Below are positions 6,351 through 7,830 of a DNA stretch of 7,830 nucleotides, piece after piece. Within the stretch, counting starts at the first letter, position 1; every line of letters begins with the position of its first letter. Source of the stretch: an uncultured Spirochaetaceae bacterium (GTDB lineage: Bacteria; Spirochaetota; Spirochaetia; Treponematales; Treponemataceae). The DNA lies in NCBI GenBank assembly GCA_902772605.1, contig CACYBG010000173.1:1-7830 (forward strand), written 5' to 3'. The notes beneath the pieces are model-generated. The model was not told the DNA's origin and ran no database searches. It saw nothing but the letters and a program-made list of their open reading frames with translations. The translations under genes were made by a program, and so were the position numbers.

Positions 6351-6492
6351 AATGTCGAGTTTTGAGTTTGTCAATTATGGCAAAAACGGTCGGAATCGTG
6401 GTTCTGACACACGTGACACTGCGATATTTGGGGCAGGTTCACGATGGGAGACCGTTTTTTTATATAAACTTCAATTTTCAAAACTCGACATT
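6351..6492. repeat. 142-base long-palindrome element before the alarmone synthetase
   Basis: The ends are perfect 15-base inverted repeats: AATGTCGAGTTTTGA (6351-6365) and its complement (6478-6492). Inside, AAAAACGGTC (6382-6391) pairs with GACCGTTTTT (6450-6459), then TCGTG (6396-6400) pairs with CACGA (6440-6444) and CTG (6404-6406) with CAG (6434-6436). This leaves a 27-base apex. The arms differ mainly in one AT-rich internal region and a 4- or 5-base bulge. It could be a miniature inverted-repeat element, a hairpin RNA, or an att-like site. No convincing target-site duplication flanks it. GACCG followed by seven T residues resembles a terminator tail on the plus strand, and the minus strand also has GACCG plus five T residues. 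The structure is seen; its nature is unknown. Confidence 0.7.
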
Positions 6493-6523
6493 CGACCTGG
6501 TATGCACCCAAGGCAATAAAAAT

Positions 6524-6552
6524 TTGATTGCGGGCTTCAAATTTCCTATATT
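6524..6552 (+). promoter_or_regulatory. Candidate promoter for the alarmone synthetase
   Basis: TTGATT (6524-6529) and TATATT (6547-6552) are exactly 17 bases apart. A start about 7 bases downstream would coincide with the in-frame ATG at 6560, which has no Shine-Dalgarno sequence. It suggests that the open frame upstream of 6560, which runs through the palindrome element, is not translated. Confidence 0.45.
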
Positions 6553-6559
6553 TGAATTC

Positions 6560-7276
6560 ATGAACAACGAATTGATTATAAGGCGCACGGTCGCCGATAA
6601 CAAAAACATACTTTCTTCGCCGTCCGACATAATGAGTACGGCATTGGAATTTCAGAATCTCCTTATGATGTATGAAAGTGCGATAAAGCAGGTTACCACC
6701 AAATTCGAAATCCTTGAGGATGAATTTGCCAGCAAGCATAAGCGAAATCCGATTGAAACCATTTCCAGCAGGATAAAGGACCCCTTGAGCATAGCGGAAA
6801 AACTCCAGCGCAAGGGTTTTGCCGTCACGATGGACAATATGGTGACCAAGCTTTACGACATTGCCGGAATCAGGGTGACATGCCCGTTCATCAGCGACGT
6901 TTATCATGTAACGCAGATGCTCCTTCAGCAGGATGATGTAGAACTCGTAGAAATGAAGGACTACATCAAGAAGCCGAAGAAAAGCGGGTACAGGAGTCTG
7001 CATGTAATCGTCAAGGTGGGCGTATATTTCAGCGACTGTCGACGTGAAATTCCGGTCGAAATCCAGATTCGGACCATAGCCATGGATTTCTGGGCCGCAC
7101 TTGAACATCAGCTGCATTACAAGAAGGATTATAAAATGCCCGACGACATAAACTCCGAACTCCGCTCAATCGCCGATACCATCAATGATACCGACAGACG
7201 GATGCAGGAGCTTGCGAAAAACATCCCCGGTTTTGTGGATTACAGTACCGGATACGAAGACTTGAAACAGAGTTGA
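6560..7276 (+). CDS. RelQ-type small alarmone synthetase (GTP pyrophosphokinase)
   Basis: With the start at 6560, this is a 238-residue single-domain RelA/SpoT synthetase that transfers pyrophosphate from ATP to GTP or GDP to make (p)ppGpp in the cytoplasm. Synthetase motifs are in order: RIKDP (71-75), KLYDIAGIRV (97-106), DYIKKPKKSGYRSLH (134-148), VEIQIRTIAMDFWA (166-179) and LEHQLHYK (181-188). There is no HD hydrolase, TGS or ACT domain, so it makes but does not degrade alarmone. The frame is open back to TTG 6362 and ATG 6377, but those extra residues lie in the palindrome element and do not resemble the family. ATG 6560 is preferred because a promoter-like sequence ends just before it; ATG 6632 is a good alternative, since the RelQ homology begins near there. 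No candidate start has a clear Shine-Dalgarno site. Confidence 0.88.
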   Translation: MNNELIIRRTVADNKNILSSPSDIMSTALEFQNLLMMYESAIKQVTTKFEILEDEFASKHKRNPIETISSRIKDPLSIAEKLQRKGFAVTMDNMVTKLYDIAGIRVTCPFISDVYHVTQMLLQQDDVELVEMKDYIKKPKKSGYRSLHVIVKVGVYFSDCRREIPVEIQIRTIAMDFWAALEHQLHYKKDYKMPDDINSELRSIADTINDTDRRMQELAKNIPGFVDYSTGYEDLKQS

Positions 7277-7288
7277 AATCAATCTGCG

Positions 7289-7720
7289 TCAGATGTAATA
7301 TTCGGGGCCTTCATATTCATGTGCCTGATCAATCAGGTTTTGCAGGGTTCGTCCGTTCAGATAATCGTTTATCAGCTGCGACAAATCCTTCCACAGTTTA
7401 AGCGTTGCCAAATCATCTCCGGTGGATTCCTCTGAAGATGTAAGGCATGCAACCGATGCAAAGTCCCCTTCGGTTATGCGCAGGATTTCACCGACCGTAT
7501 ATTCGTACGGTTCCTTTGCGAGTCTGTATCCTCCCTGTGGTCCTCTAGAACTCAAAAGCAGTCCGAATTTGCTCATGAGTGCCGTTATCTGCTCCAGATA
7601 CTTTATGCTGATGTTCTGACGCCGGGAGATATCCTTCAGTGCGGTATATTCCGAACGGTCCTGCTGCGCCAAATCAATCATGAATCTGAGAGCGTATCGT
7701 CCTCTTGTTGAAACTTTCAT
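7289..7720 (-). CDS. Rrf2-family transcriptional regulator (IscR-like, cluster-poor)
   Basis: A 143-residue Rrf2 regulator. The winged helix-turn-helix covers about 1-70: it starts MKVSTRGRYALRFMIDLA, then DISRRQNISIKYLEQI with the recognition helix, then the wing SSRGPQGGYRLAKEP. It aligns without gaps to E. coli IscR from residue 1 to W110. C92 is kept, but the other cluster ligands are replaced: C98 by E, C104 by L and H107 by L. A normal [2Fe-2S] cluster is therefore unlikely. It may sense through one thiol or through a small molecule or partner protein, as CymR does. ATG 7720 is chosen over an upstream in-frame start at 7762 because family members begin with M-(K/R)-x-(S/T). The gene is convergent with the alarmone synthetase, only 12 bases apart. 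Its targets are unknown. Confidence 0.9.
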   Translation of the reverse strand: MKVSTRGRYALRFMIDLAQQDRSEYTALKDISRRQNISIKYLEQITALMSKFGLLLSSRGPQGGYRLAKEPYEYTVGEILRITEGDFASVACLTSSEESTGDDLATLKLWKDLSQLINDYLNGRTLQNLIDQAHEYEGPEYYI

Positions 7721-7764
7721 AGCGATTACATCATAGCAGTTTGTAATAAAATTGTCTACCAATC

Positions 7765-7782
7765 TACTAGGTAAATAGTATA
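7765..7782 (-). promoter_or_regulatory. Candidate operator and -10 of the Rrf2 gene
   Basis: TACTA (7765-7769) and TAGTA (7776-7780) are perfect inverted repeats around a 6-base centre, and they overlap TATACT (7777-7782, minus strand), a -10 candidate 57 bases upstream of the ATG. A good -35 is not visible. Rrf2 proteins commonly repress their own gene, so an operator here is plausible. Confidence 0.4.
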
Positions 7783-7792
7783 TTTTGTTGGA

Positions 7793-7801
7793 CTCGACAT
7801 T
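7793..7801 (+). repeat. Further copy of the CTCGACATT motif
   Basis: The 9-mer matches exactly the ends of the 142-base element (6484-6492 plus strand, 6351-6359 minus strand) and the site at 23-31 before hflX. Here it lies upstream of the Rrf2 gene. The flanking bases are not alike, so it is a short shared motif rather than a full element copy. Confidence 0.5.
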
Positions 7802-7830
7802 TTATAATCAGAATCCGTTCTGCATATATA

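Noticed and set aside
6351..6492. Integron attC site or 6S/SRP RNA
   Set aside because: No GTTRRRY-type boxes for attC, no SRP apical tetraloop region, and no clear 6S-style central bubble are visible.
1392..6553. Recurrent CCTATAT before three genes (1392, 3280, 6545)
   Set aside because: About one copy of any 7-mer is expected by chance on both strands here, and only one of the three sites has a convincing -35.
6371..7117. 248-codon minus-strand frame opposite the alarmone synthetase
   Set aside because: It is a shadow of the strongly conserved synthetase frame and its protein resembles no family I know.
7803..7808. Perfect TATAAT as a rightward -10 for a gene beyond the window
   Set aside because: No -35-like hexamer lies at a suitable distance and the gene it would serve is out of view.

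Overview
The window carries eight well-supported protein genes plus one small antitoxin gene. Gene content and style point to a spirochaete, most likely a treponeme. The signs are a spare FliL-like membrane protein, an ECF sigma factor followed by a zinc-finger anti-sigma factor, a LysM/M23 envelope peptidase, many AGG arginine codons, and AT-rich intergenic regions with often weak Shine-Dalgarno sites. The genus is inference; no rRNA or marker gene is present.

Layout from left to right. hflX (59-1342, +) is a ribosome-associated GTPase and starts almost on top of a strong promoter-like sequence. A FliL-like single-span membrane protein (1413-1982, +) follows. Next comes an envelope-stress-type cassette: a small three-span membrane protein with a TTG start (2111-2473, +), an ECF sigma factor (2652-3230, +) and a membrane-anchored zinc-binding anti-sigma factor (3372-3818, +), closed by a clear intrinsic terminator at 3821-3848. 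Then come rlmE, a 23S rRNA 2'-O-methyltransferase (3933-4571, +), and a membrane-anchored LysM/M23 peptidase (4625-5899, +), possibly co-transcribed. Convergent to these is a lone RelB/DinJ-type antitoxin (5955-6218, -) with no toxin gene beside it. A 341-base non-coding stretch follows. It holds a palindromic operator candidate, an AT-rich inverted repeat and a 142-base long-palindrome element (6351-6492). After it lies a RelQ-type small alarmone synthetase (best start 6560, end 7276, +). The last gene is a convergent Rrf2-family regulator (7289-7720, -) that keeps only one of the three IscR cluster cysteines.

The most unusual feature is the 142-base element ahead of the alarmone synthetase. 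Its ends are perfect 15-base inverted repeats, its interior pairs further in two nested blocks, and its terminal 9-mer CTCGACATT is found twice more in the window, before hflX and upstream of the Rrf2 gene. It may be a small non-autonomous mobile element, a structured RNA, or a binding-site array. The genes share themes of stress and growth control (HflX, ECF sigma/anti-sigma, RelQ, antitoxin, Rrf2) and envelope maintenance (M23 peptidase, FliL-like protein), but I see no evidence that they form one system.
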